From contig JALVVO010000279.1 in assembly GCA_027023345.1 (NCBI GenBank), positions 1 through 5,713 on the forward strand: DNA of 5,713 nucleotides, in the 5' to 3' direction. The DNA comes from Thermaceae bacterium. GTDB lineage: Bacteria > Deinococcota > Deinococci > Deinococcales > Marinithermaceae. Numbering within the stretch: the first letter of the stretch is position 1; each line of letters starts with the position of its first letter. Shown here in pieces: positions 1 through 5,072 of this stretch. The notes beneath the pieces were generated by a model that was given only the letters and a program-made list of their open reading frames with translations, did not search any database and was not told where the DNA came from. A program made the translations under genes and the position numbers.

Positions 1-1
1 C

Positions 2-295
2 CTCCAAAAGACCCTCCCCGCCCGGCTCGACCCCCTGCGCCGGGAGGGGCCGGCGCCCCGGGTCTGGGCGTTCCTCGAGCCCGACGTCTGGTTTGACCCC
101 GGCCTCGTGATCGAGGTCGAGGCTCAGGAGATCACCCTCTCGCCCAACCACACCTGCGCCTACGGCAAGGTCAAGGAGGGCCGGGGGCTTGCCCTTCGCT
201 TCCCCCGCTTCCTGCGTTACCGCGACGACAAGAGCCCCGAGGAGGCCACCACCTCGGACGAGGTGGTCGAGCTCTACCGGCTTCAGTGGAAGTAG
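2..295 (+). CDS. ATP-dependent DNA ligase (archaeal/LigB type), C-terminal part, 5' end outside window
   Basis: The last 97 codons of a gene are visible, open from the window edge to TAG at 293-295. The protein would seal nicks in DNA using ATP, through a ligase-AMP intermediate. What is seen is the C-terminal OB-fold end. ITLSPNHT is followed by the motif VI region LALRFPRFLRYRDDKSPEEA, then a short tail ending LYRLQWK. The RFPRF.R.R.DK.PE.A pattern is typical of archaeal-type ligase I enzymes. LigD-type bacterial ligases usually have a different, QPVFLRLR-like motif here. The nucleotidyltransferase lysine motif lies upstream and cannot be checked. Bacteria rely on the NAD-dependent LigA for replication, so this is probably an accessory repair or recombination ligase (inference). 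The next gene starts 33 nt downstream on the same strand with no terminator between, so the two may share a transcript. Confidence 0.87.
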   Translation, partial: LQKTLPARLDPLRREGPAPRVWAFLEPDVWFDPGLVIEVEAQEITLSPNHTCAYGKVKEGRGLALRFPRFLRYRDDKSPEEATTSDEVVELYRLQWK

Positions 296-328
296 CTTCT
301 CATCTTTTGGGAGGGTAGGTAAAAGGCC

Positions 329-976
329 ATGCAAAGGGTCATCTTCGCGGTCATCGCGGTCGTCGCCGTCCTACTGATCGGCGGGATCTACCTCTTCGGC
401 AAGCGCACCCCCCCGCCGGCGCCGAAGACAGCCATCGAAAACCCCACGCCTACGCTCCGGGCCCACCTCGTGCTGGGAAGCCCGGACGCGCCCTATACGG
501 TGGTGGAGTTTTCCAACTACCGCTGCCCCCACTGCCGGGACCACGCGCTTCGGGTGCTCGGGCGGCTGGTCTCCGACTACGTGGAAAGGGGGAAGGTGCG
601 CTACGTCTTCCGCCACCTGCCCTTTAGCGGCCAGCCCGACGTCTTCGAGGCGAGCGTCGCCGCCGGCTGCGTCTACGACCAGGCCAAGGACCGCTTCCTC
701 GACTACCATCTCCTGCTCTTTAGGGCGGTGGGGGACTGGGCGGGGCTCGAGGGCGAGGCCCTCCGGGAAAAGCTCCTCGGCTACGCCCGCCAGCTCAGCC
801 TCGACGCCGGCGCCCTCCGCCGCTGCCTGGAGAGCGAGGCCGCCCGGGAGCGGGTCCGCTTCGACGAGGAGCTCGCCCGCGCGCTCGGCGTGGACGGCAC
901 GCCGACCTTCTTCGTCAACGGCGAGAAGGAGGTCGGCTTCATGCCCTTCGCCAAGTGGCAGGCGCTCTTAGAGTAG
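329..976 (+). CDS. membrane-anchored DsbA-like thiol-disulfide oxidoreductase
   Basis: This 215-residue protein has an N-terminal hydrophobic segment (about residues 4-23), then the basic GKR and a proline-rich linker. That fits a signal anchor holding the catalytic domain outside the membrane. The domain is a DsbA/BdbD-like thioredoxin fold (Thioredoxin_4 type). It has the CPHC redox motif at 66-69 in the context EFSNYRCPHCRDH, a helical insert, and the cis-proline loop GVDGTPTFFVNG at 187-198 with Pro192. Two further cysteines, Cys114 and Cys166, sit at places where family members often have cysteines, and they may form a second disulfide. The likely role is forming or shuffling disulfides in exported proteins; reductase or isomerase activity cannot be excluded. 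The ATG at 329 is chosen because a purine-rich GGGAGGGTAGGT (309-320) precedes it and the anchor follows at once. A hairpin follows the stop codon. Confidence 0.9.
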   Translation: MQRVIFAVIAVVAVLLIGGIYLFGKRTPPPAPKTAIENPTPTLRAHLVLGSPDAPYTVVEFSNYRCPHCRDHALRVLGRLVSDYVERGKVRYVFRHLPFSGQPDVFEASVAAGCVYDQAKDRFLDYHLLLFRAVGDWAGLEGEALREKLLGYARQLSLDAGALRRCLESEAARERVRFDEELARALGVDGTPTFFVNGEKEVGFMPFAKWQALLE

Positions 977-982
977 CCCAAA

Positions 983-1010
983 CCCCGGCGGGCTACGCGG
1001 CCCGCCGGGG
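983..1010. terminator. GC hairpin between convergent genes, probable bidirectional terminator
   Basis: CCCCGGCGGGC (983-993) and GCCCGCCGGGG (1000-1010) form a perfect 11-bp stem with the 6-nt loop TACGCG. It lies 6 nt after the DsbA-like gene's stop and 15 nt beyond the lipoprotein gene's stop on the other strand, where both transcripts should end. The U tract is poor on both sides (a CTTT run at 1014-1017 on plus, TTT on minus). Termination therefore rests on stem strength. Confidence 0.75.
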
Positions 1011-1025
1011 TGCCTTTGCGATTCC

Positions 1026-1574
1026 CTACTTGCCCACGTTCAGCTGGACCGTGGCGGTCAGGTTTTCGAGGTAGAGGGTATTGCCTGCCGAGCCCCCGCT
1101 AATGACCGCCCCCAGGTAGAGGGTCTGCTTGTTGATCCCGCTCGCCAACACCTCTCCGCTCAGGGTGAAGGGGACGGGGCCCGTCTCGTTGTCGAAGGCG
1201 ATGGCGTTTTTGCTCACCATGACCACGCCCTTGGTGCCCGGGTCGCAGACGTAGAAGGACTCGGTGAGAATGGAGCCGACCTTGGTGCATCCCAGCTCGC
1301 CGGGGTCGGTGTCGGTGGCGTACACGTCGAAGCTCAGGGTGGCCGCCTGCTCCAACCTGGCTTCGCCCCGTACCGTCACCGAAGCGACGGAGGTGCCGGG
1401 TAGGGGGTTCTTGAGCTCGAGCGGGCTTTCCGGGAAGATCACCTTCCCGGCGCTGTCCACTGCGACCGAAAGGTCGATCTTGACGTCGGAAAGCCCGATG
1501 GTGACCGGCGGGGTGGTGCAGGCGGCGAGGACCAGGAGCAATGGGGCCGCGAGGGTTAGCAAGCGTGCCTTCAT
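1026..1574 (-). CDS. small lipoprotein of unknown function
   Basis: The gene encodes 182 residues from the ATG at 1574. A basic start (MKAR) and a hydrophobic stretch lead to the lipobox LAAC at residues 16-19, so the mature protein should be lipid-anchored at Cys19 outside the cytoplasmic membrane. The mature part is about 160 residues, low in predicted helix and full of alternating hydrophobic/polar strands (for example VASVTVRGEARL and LYLENLTATVQLNVGK). This suggests a beta-sandwich, which is an inference. Two further cysteines, at about residues 96 and 110, could form a disulfide. I do not recognise the family. An in-frame TTG at 1583 would add three residues, but a -10-like TATAAG ends directly next to it, so a transcript would begin just before the ATG. 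The ATG is therefore preferred. The gene is a single unit, convergent with the DsbA-like gene and divergent from rpmE. Confidence 0.82.
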   Translation of the reverse strand: MKARLLTLAAPLLLVLAACTTPPVTIGLSDVKIDLSVAVDSAGKVIFPESPLELKNPLPGTSVASVTVRGEARLEQAATLSFDVYATDTDPGELGCTKVGSILTESFYVCDPGTKGVVMVSKNAIAFDNETGPVPFTLSGEVLASGINKQTLYLGAVISGGSAGNTLYLENLTATVQLNVGK

Positions 1575-1583
1575 GTCTTTCAA

Positions 1584-1589
1584 CTTATA
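1584..1589 (-). promoter_or_regulatory. -10 element of the lipoprotein gene, leaderless type
   Basis: On the minus strand TATAAG matches TATAAT at 5 of 6 positions and lies 9 nt before the ATG at 1574. Transcription would start at or just before that ATG, giving a leaderless or nearly leaderless mRNA. No clear -35 hexamer is seen; a palindrome occupies that region. There is only a weak GAAAG in place of a Shine-Dalgarno sequence. Confidence 0.55.
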
Positions 1590-1596
1590 CCCGCCC

Positions 1597-1614
1597 GGGG
1601 TGGCGCGCCACCCC
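1597..1614. repeat. 18-bp perfect palindrome, candidate operator
   Basis: GGGGTGGCGCGCCACCCC is identical to its reverse complement. With one bulged C, flanking CC/GG bases extend the symmetry to about 1595-1617. It lies between two divergent promoters. It covers the place where the lipoprotein gene's -35 would be and ends 17 nt before the rpmE -35. This suits an operator for a dimeric regulator, but no protein can be named. Its GC content makes chance symmetry more likely than usual. Confidence 0.4.
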
Positions 1615-1631
1615 CGGTTGGGGGAGGGCGC

Positions 1632-1660
1632 TTGCCGGTGCCGCCGGTATCTGCTACCTT
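1632..1660 (+). promoter_or_regulatory. rpmE promoter (TTGCCG - 17 nt - TACCTT)
   Basis: A -35 box TTGCCG (1632-1637) and a -10 box TACCTT (1655-1660) are separated by exactly 17 nt, a good match to a housekeeping sigma-factor promoter. The expected start is near 1667, giving a leader of about 42 nt before the rpmE ATG. It probably drives rpmE and, by readthrough, tdk and miaA. Confidence 0.7.
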
Positions 1661-1673
1661 AGGCAAGGTTTTG

Positions 1674-1695
1674 GCGCACGACCAAGCCCGTGCGC
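1674..1695 (+). promoter_or_regulatory. hairpin in the rpmE 5' leader abutting the ribosome binding site
   Basis: GCGCACG (1674-1680) and CGTGCGC (1689-1695) form a perfect 7-bp stem with the 8-nt loop ACCAAGCC. The stem ends one base before the Shine-Dalgarno GGAGGT (1696-1701). The start of the leader, GGUUU (1667-1671), could pair with AAGCC in the loop (one G-U pair), which would make a pseudoknot. Structured autoregulatory leaders are known for rpmE in other bacterial groups, so a similar role is plausible here but unproven. Confidence 0.5.
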
Positions 1696-1708
1696 GGAGG
1701 TAGCGAAG

Positions 1709-1936
1709 ATGAAGGAAGGCATCCACCCGAAACTCGTCCCCGCCCGCATCATCTGCGGTTGCGGCAACGTGATCGAGACCTATTCGACCAAGCCCGAGAT
1801 CCACGTCGAGGTCTGCTCGGCCTGCCATCCCTTCTACACCGGCCAGCAACGCTTCGTGGACACCGAGGGGCGGGTCGAGCGCTTCCAGCGGCGCTACGGC
1901 GATTCCTACAAGAAGAACCTCAAGAAGAAGGCCTGA
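1709..1936 (+). CDS. rpmE: 50S ribosomal protein L31, zinc-binding (C+) form
   Basis: The 75-residue protein begins MKEGIHPKLVPARIICGCGN and matches bacterial L31, a large-subunit protein at the bridge to the 30S head. It keeps the zinc ligands of the C+ form: Cys16 and Cys18 (CGCG), then Cys36 and Cys39 (CSACHPFYTG). The following FVDTEGRVERF and the basic tail KKNLKKKA are also typical. The length is normal. The ATG at 1709 is fixed by GGAGGT at 1696-1701 with 7 nt spacing and by the family N-terminus; the open frame continues upstream but that part does not resemble L31. In other bacteria, C+ L31 can act as a zinc store and be replaced by a cysteine-free paralog when zinc is scarce; no paralog is in this window. 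The gene is led by its own promoter and hairpin, and followed by a second hairpin before tdk. Confidence 0.96.
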   Translation: MKEGIHPKLVPARIICGCGNVIETYSTKPEIHVEVCSACHPFYTGQQRFVDTEGRVERFQRRYGDSYKKNLKKKA

Positions 1937-1942
1937 CCCGCC

Positions 1943-1965
1943 AGGGGCCCGCGCCGCGGGCCCCT
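1943..1965 (+). terminator. strong hairpin between rpmE and tdk, possible partial terminator
   Basis: AGGGGCCCGC (1943-1952) pairs with GCGGGCCCCT (1956-1965), a perfect 10-bp stem with the 3-nt loop GCC. It starts 7 nt after the rpmE stop and ends 9 nt before the tdk ATG. Only TTC follows, so there is no U tract. It may lower readthrough from the highly expressed rpmE into tdk-miaA, or it may mark a processing point or stabilise the rpmE 3' end. Confidence 0.5.
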
Positions 1966-1974
1966 TCGCGCGCC

Positions 1975-2568
1975 ATGACGAACCCTCCGCTCTTCCCCTC
2001 GCCGGGCTGGATCGAGGTCATCGTCGGCCCGATGTTCTCGGGCAAGTCCGAGGAGCTGATCCGTCGGGTCAAGCGGGCCTTGATCGCGGGTCAGCGGGTG
2101 CAGGTCTTCAAGCCCAGGCTCGACGACCGCTACCACAAGACCGACGTCACCAGCCACGACGGCACCCGCATCGAGGCGGAGCCGGTGGAGAGCAGCGGGG
2201 CGCTCTTCGAGGCCCTGGAGCGGCCCTTTCCCCACGTGGTAGCGTTGGACGAGGGGCAGTTCTTCGACGACGGCCTGATCTCCATCGCCGAGCGCCTCGC
2301 CGACGCCGGGGTGCGGGTGATCGTGGCCGGGCTCGACATGGACTTTCGCGGGGAGCCCTTCGGACCCATCCCCGCCCTCCTCGCTCGCGCCGAGTTCGTC
2401 GAGAAGCTCACCGCCGTCTGCGTGCGCTGCGGGGCCCCGGCCACCCGTACGCAGCGGCTGGTGAACGGGGAGCCCGCGAGCTTCGACGACCCGGTGGTCT
2501 TGGTGGGCGCGGCCGAGACCTACGAGCCCCGCTGCCGTCGCTGCCACGTGGTAAAACCGAAGCGGTGA
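1975..2568 (+). CDS. tdk: thymidine kinase, type II (TK1-like)
   Basis: This 197-residue cytoplasmic enzyme transfers phosphate from ATP to thymidine, giving dTMP in the pyrimidine salvage pathway. Visible motifs are the P-loop GPMFSGKS (18-25), the DEGQFF segment (92-97) with the catalytic base Glu93, and GLDMDFRGEPFG (119-130). A four-cysteine zinc site is formed by Cys149/Cys152 and Cys187/Cys190, and YEP (183-185) belongs to the substrate-closing lasso loop region. The length is normal for the bacterial family. The ATG at 1975 is chosen because family members begin shortly before GWIEVIVGPMFSGK, and upstream in-frame sequence overlaps rpmE. No Shine-Dalgarno sequence is visible; the upstream bases are a hairpin and CGCGCGCC. 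The 3' end overlaps miaA by 4 nt. Confidence 0.96.
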   Translation: MTNPPLFPSPGWIEVIVGPMFSGKSEELIRRVKRALIAGQRVQVFKPRLDDRYHKTDVTSHDGTRIEAEPVESSGALFEALERPFPHVVALDEGQFFDDGLISIAERLADAGVRVIVAGLDMDFRGEPFGPIPALLARAEFVEKLTAVCVRCGAPATRTQRLVNGEPASFDDPVVLVGAAETYEPRCRRCHVVKPKR

Positions 2569-3482
2569 CCCCGGTCATTCCGGTCCTCGCCGGTCCCACG
2601 GCGACGGGCAAGAGTGCCCTTGCCCTCCGCCTCGCCGAGGAGCGGGGGCTGGAGATCGTCAACGCCGACGCCACCCTGGTCTACCGGGGCCTGGACATCG
2701 GCACCGCGAAGCCCTCCAAAGCGGAGCTCGCGCGCGTCCGGCACCACCTCGTGGACGTGCTCGAGCCAGACGAAGCGATGAGCGTGGTGCGCTTCCTCGA
2801 GCTCGCGGAGGCGGCGATCGCCGAGGTTTTGGCGAGGGGAAAGCTCCCGATCGTGGTCGGCGGTACCGGCTACTACATCCGGGCCCTCTCCGAGGGGATC
2901 CCCAAGGTCCCGCCCCCTGAGCCCGGGCTCGTGGCTGAGCTCGAGGCCGAGCTTAAGAGGCGCGGCGTGGACGCGCTCTTCGAGGAGCTCCACCGGGCGA
3001 GCCCCGAGGACGCGGCCCGGGTGGGCAAGAACCCAAGGCGCCTCCTCCGGGCGCTCTTCATCCTGCGGAAGACCGGCGTTCCCCCGGCCCGCCTGCCCTG
3101 GCGCAAGCCCCGGTTCGCCTACAAGAAGCTCGTCCTCTGGCCCGAGCGAGGGAGGCTCCTACCCGTCATCCAGGCCCGGGCCCGCGCCCAGTTCGAGGCC
3201 GGGCTGGTCGAGGAGGTCCGGGGGCTCCTCGCCCGCTACCCCGCGATGCCCACCGCCCTCCAAACGATCGGCTACAAGGAGGTGGTCCGTTACTTGAGGG
3301 GCGAGTACGGCCTCGAGGACGCGATCGAGGCCGACTGGCGGGCGGTCTGGCGGTACGCCCGGCGGCAGTACACCTGGTTCCGAAGGGAGCCGGGGGACGT
3401 CACCTACCTGCCCCGCATGGGGGAGGAGGCTTGGCTGGGACTTTCGGACTGGTTTTCCCTGCATTTCGGAGTCCTATACTGA
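2565..3482 (+). CDS. miaA: tRNA dimethylallyltransferase
   Basis: The 305-residue enzyme adds a dimethylallyl group from DMAPP to N6 of adenosine 37 in tRNAs that read codons starting with U. This is the first step towards ms2i6A. Motifs in order: P-loop GPTATGKS (10-17); NADATLVYRGLDIGTAKP (33-50) with the conserved Asp35; VVGGTGYYIRAL (97-108); NPRRLLRAL (156-164); ALQTIGYKEV (231-240); and the terminal RQYTWFRR (267-274). All fit MiaA, and the length is usual. The GTG start at 2565 shares the four bases GTGA with the tdk stop, so translation is probably coupled. Starting here leaves only a few residues before the first beta-strand and P-loop, as expected. The 3' end also carries a -10 element for the next transcription unit, overlapping the stop codon. 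Confidence 0.96.
   Translation: MTPVIPVLAGPTATGKSALALRLAEERGLEIVNADATLVYRGLDIGTAKPSKAELARVRHHLVDVLEPDEAMSVVRFLELAEAAIAEVLARGKLPIVVGGTGYYIRALSEGIPKVPPPEPGLVAELEAELKRRGVDALFEELHRASPEDAARVGKNPRRLLRALFILRKTGVPPARLPWRKPRFAYKKLVLWPERGRLLPVIQARARAQFEAGLVEEVRGLLARYPAMPTALQTIGYKEVVRYLRGEYGLEDAIEADWRAVWRYARRQYTWFRREPGDVTYLPRMGEEAWLGLSDWFSLHFGVLY
3475..3480 (+). promoter_or_regulatory. -10 element before the metal ABC genes, overlapping the miaA stop
   Basis: TATACT matches TATAAT at 5 of 6 positions and shares its last T with the miaA stop TGA (3480-3482). It lies 8 nt before the GTG at 3489, so transcription would start within a base or two of that codon and give a leaderless mRNA. The -35 region is weak (TTTTCC at 3453-3458, 16 nt upstream). 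The nearest GGAG is about 17 nt before the GTG, too far for a normal ribosome binding site. Confidence 0.5.
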
Positions 3483-3488
3483 GCATTC

Positions 3489-4244
3489 GTGGAGGCGGCG
3501 GTCGAGTTCGAGCACGTCCACGTGCGCTACGGGAGCTACGCGGCGCTCCTCGACGTCTCCCTTCGGATTCCCGAGGGCGCCTTCGTCGCCATCATCGGCC
3601 CCAACGGGGCGGGGAAGAGCACGCTTTTGAAGCTCATCCTGGGGCTCCTCCGCCCGAGCGAGGGGGAGGTGCGGGTCTTTGGCCGCCCCGCGCTCAAGGT
3701 TCCCGCCGAGTGGCTTGGCTACGTGCCCCAGTTCAAGACCCTCGACCGAAGCTTCCCCGCGCTCTCCATCGAGCTCGTAGCCAGCGGGCTGCGCCGCCGC
3801 TGGCCGTTTCGGCTCACCGCCCGCGAGCGGGAGGCGGCGCGCTCGGCCCTCCGCCGGGTGCGGGGGGAGGACCTCGCCCACCGGCGCCTCTCGCGGCTTT
3901 CGGGCGGGGAGCTCCAGCGGGTCTACCTGGCCCGGGCCTTCGTCCGGGGCCCGAGGATGCTCCTCCTCGACGAGCCGGCGACGGGCATGGACGTGCTCGG
4001 CGAGGCCGACATGTACCGGATGCTCGAGCAATACCAGCGCGACCACGGGGCGACGGTCCTCATGATCACCCACGACTGGGAGGCCGCCCGCCACCACGCC
4101 ACCCACGTGCTGGTGCTGAACCGCCGGGTCATCGGCTTCGGTCCGCCCGAGCGCGCGCTTTCCGACGAGTGCCTGCGCCGGGCCTTCGGCCACGTCGGAC
4201 ACCCCCACGAGCTTAGCTTCAGCGTGGAGCGTCGCGATGCTTGA
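3489..4244 (+). CDS. Zn/Mn-type metal ABC transporter, ATP-binding protein
   Basis: This is a 251-residue ATPase of the ZnuC/MntB/TroB class, which powers metal uptake from the cytoplasmic face of the membrane. It has Walker A GPNGAGKST (37-45) and the Q-loop YVPQ (78-81). After the Q-loop comes the LDRSFPALSIELVASG stretch typical of metal-importer ATPases. The ABC signature LSGGE (137-141), Walker B RMLLLDEP (156-163), the D-loop region ATGMD (164-168) and the H-loop His195 complete the set, so it should be active. The C-terminus has a histidine-containing GHVGHPHE stretch that might touch metal (speculative). The GTG at 3489 is preferred because the next in-frame GTG would remove the first beta-strand. 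It overlaps the permease gene by 8 nt. Zn or Mn cannot be told apart by sequence; no substrate-binding protein gene is adjacent. Confidence 0.93.
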   Translation: MEAAVEFEHVHVRYGSYAALLDVSLRIPEGAFVAIIGPNGAGKSTLLKLILGLLRPSEGEVRVFGRPALKVPAEWLGYVPQFKTLDRSFPALSIELVASGLRRRWPFRLTAREREAARSALRRVRGEDLAHRRLSRLSGGELQRVYLARAFVRGPRMLLLDEPATGMDVLGEADMYRMLEQYQRDHGATVLMITHDWEAARHHATHVLVLNRRVIGFGPPERALSDECLRRAFGHVGHPHELSFSVERRDA

Positions 4245-5034
4245 GGCCTTCACCCTTCCCTTCATGCAGCGGGCGCTGCTCGCCGGACTTTTGGTCGGCG
4301 CCACCGCCAGCTACTTCGGCGTCTTCGTGGTCCAGCGCAGGATGAGCTTTCTGGGCTCGGGGCTCGCCCACGCCGCCCTCGGCGGGGTCGCGCTCGGGCT
4401 CTTCTTGGAGGCGGAGCCGCTTTTCGTGGCCCTCCCCTTCACCGTGCTGATCGCGCTCCTGATCGCCTGGGTGCGGGAGCGCACCGAGCTCGGGGGCGAC
4501 ACCGCGGTGGGGATCTTCTTCTCCCTCTCGGTGGCGCTCGGCGTGGTGCTCCTCGCGCTCAAGAGCGAGTACGCCGCCGACGCCATGGCCTTTCTCTTCG
4601 GCTCGATCCTGGCGGTCACCCCGGCGGACCTCTGGGCGGTGGCGCTGGTGGCGCTCTTGAGTTTCCTCACGCTCGGCGTTTGGGGGCGCTGGGCCTACGC
4701 CACCTTCGACCGCGACCTCGCCCGGGCCGATCGCCTCCCCGTCCTCTTGGACGACTATCTGCTCACCGCCATGGTGGCGGCGGTGGTGGTGAGCGCGGTC
4801 AAGGTGGTGGGGATCCTGCTGGTCGCCGCCTTCCTCGTGATTCCGGCCGCGAGCGCCCGGCTCTTTGCCCGAACCTTCGCCCAGATGACGATCTTTTCCA
4901 TCCTCTTTGGTCTGCTCGGCGTGGTGCTGGGGCTGGTCTTCTCCTACCTCTACGACGTGCCCAGCGGGGCCACCGTCATTCTGGTCGAGAGCGCGATCTT
5001 TCTTCTCTCCCTCCTGGTCGCGCCCAAAACCTAG
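4237..5034 (+). CDS. Zn/Mn-type metal ABC transporter, permease (ABC-3 family)
   Basis: A 265-residue polytopic membrane protein with about eight or nine hydrophobic segments (roughly 12-32, 42-57, 62-78, 91-109, 116-150, 173-206, 215-237 and 242-262). It matches ZnuB/MntC-type permeases: RRMSFLGSGLAHAALGGVALG (34-54) with His45, GDTAVGIFFSLSVALGVVLL (87-106), VKVVGILLVAAFLVIPAASARL (188-209) and YDVPSGATVIL (239-249). It should form the transport channel, probably as a homodimer, with the upstream ATPase. The ATG at 4237 lies inside the end of the ATPase gene (8-nt overlap) and is preceded by GGAG at 4226-4229 with 7 nt spacing, which supports coupled translation. No terminator is visible before the next gene, 36 nt on. 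Confidence 0.93.
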   Translation: MLEAFTLPFMQRALLAGLLVGATASYFGVFVVQRRMSFLGSGLAHAALGGVALGLFLEAEPLFVALPFTVLIALLIAWVRERTELGGDTAVGIFFSLSVALGVVLLALKSEYAADAMAFLFGSILAVTPADLWAVALVALLSFLTLGVWGRWAYATFDRDLARADRLPVLLDDYLLTAMVAAVVVSAVKVVGILLVAAFLVIPAASARLFARTFAQMTIFSILFGLLGVVLGLVFSYLYDVPSGATVILVESAIFLLSLLVAPKT

Positions 5035-5037
5035 GTA

Positions 5038-5072
5038 ATGCCTACGGAATATATGGGTTAAAATCAAGGCAT
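5038..5072. repeat. 6-bp inverted repeat flanking the Rrf2 gene's -10 element, candidate operator
   Basis: ATGCCT (5038-5043) and AGGCAT (5067-5072) are exact reverse complements, 23 nt apart, on either side of the -10 box. Just upstream is the 8-bp palindrome ACCTAGGT (5029-5036). Rrf2 regulators often control their own promoters, so this could be an operator. The repeat is short and could be chance. Confidence 0.25.
5059..5064 (+). promoter_or_regulatory. -10 element of the Rrf2-type regulator gene, leaderless type
   Basis: TAAAAT (5 of 6 matches to TATAAT) sits in an AT-rich patch (5047-5064), striking against the surrounding GC. It ends 6 nt before the ATG at 5071, so the expected transcript start falls on or very near the A of the ATG. 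No convincing -35 is seen. The only Shine-Dalgarno-like bases, AAGG, end one nt before the ATG, too close to work. The mRNA is probably leaderless. Confidence 0.6.

Noticed and set aside
293..298. TAGCTT as a -10 element for the DsbA-like gene
   Set aside because: It fits TANNNT, but no -35-like sequence lies at the right distance and the gene has a purine-rich leader. It may simply be co-transcribed with the ligase gene.
1575..1583. TTG start for the lipoprotein gene, adding three residues
   Set aside because: The -10 element TATAAG ends at 1584, directly beside the TTG, so a transcript from it would not include this codon.
1602..1609. GGCGCGCC core as a special site by itself
   Set aside because: This octamer is a common self-complementary GC word (a restriction site); only the longer 18-bp symmetry is worth noting.
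1541..1708. N-terminal extension of rpmE
   Set aside because: The frame is open upstream, but this stretch contains the rpmE promoter and does not resemble L31. GGAGGT and the family N-terminus fix the ATG at 1709.
1690..1974. N-terminal extension of tdk over rpmE
   Set aside because: It overlaps rpmE in another frame, and its residues are unrelated to thymidine kinase. Family proteins begin just before the P-loop strand.
3431..4216. Alternative plus-strand frame overlapping the ABC ATPase gene
   Set aside because: The product is Arg/Pro/Gly-rich frame-shift noise; the true frame carries Walker A, signature and Walker B motifs.
3474..4304. Minus-strand open frame (276 codons) opposite the ABC ATPase gene
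   Set aside because: Shadow of the ATPase gene, with no domain or ribosome binding site. The plus-strand frame keeps every ABC motif.
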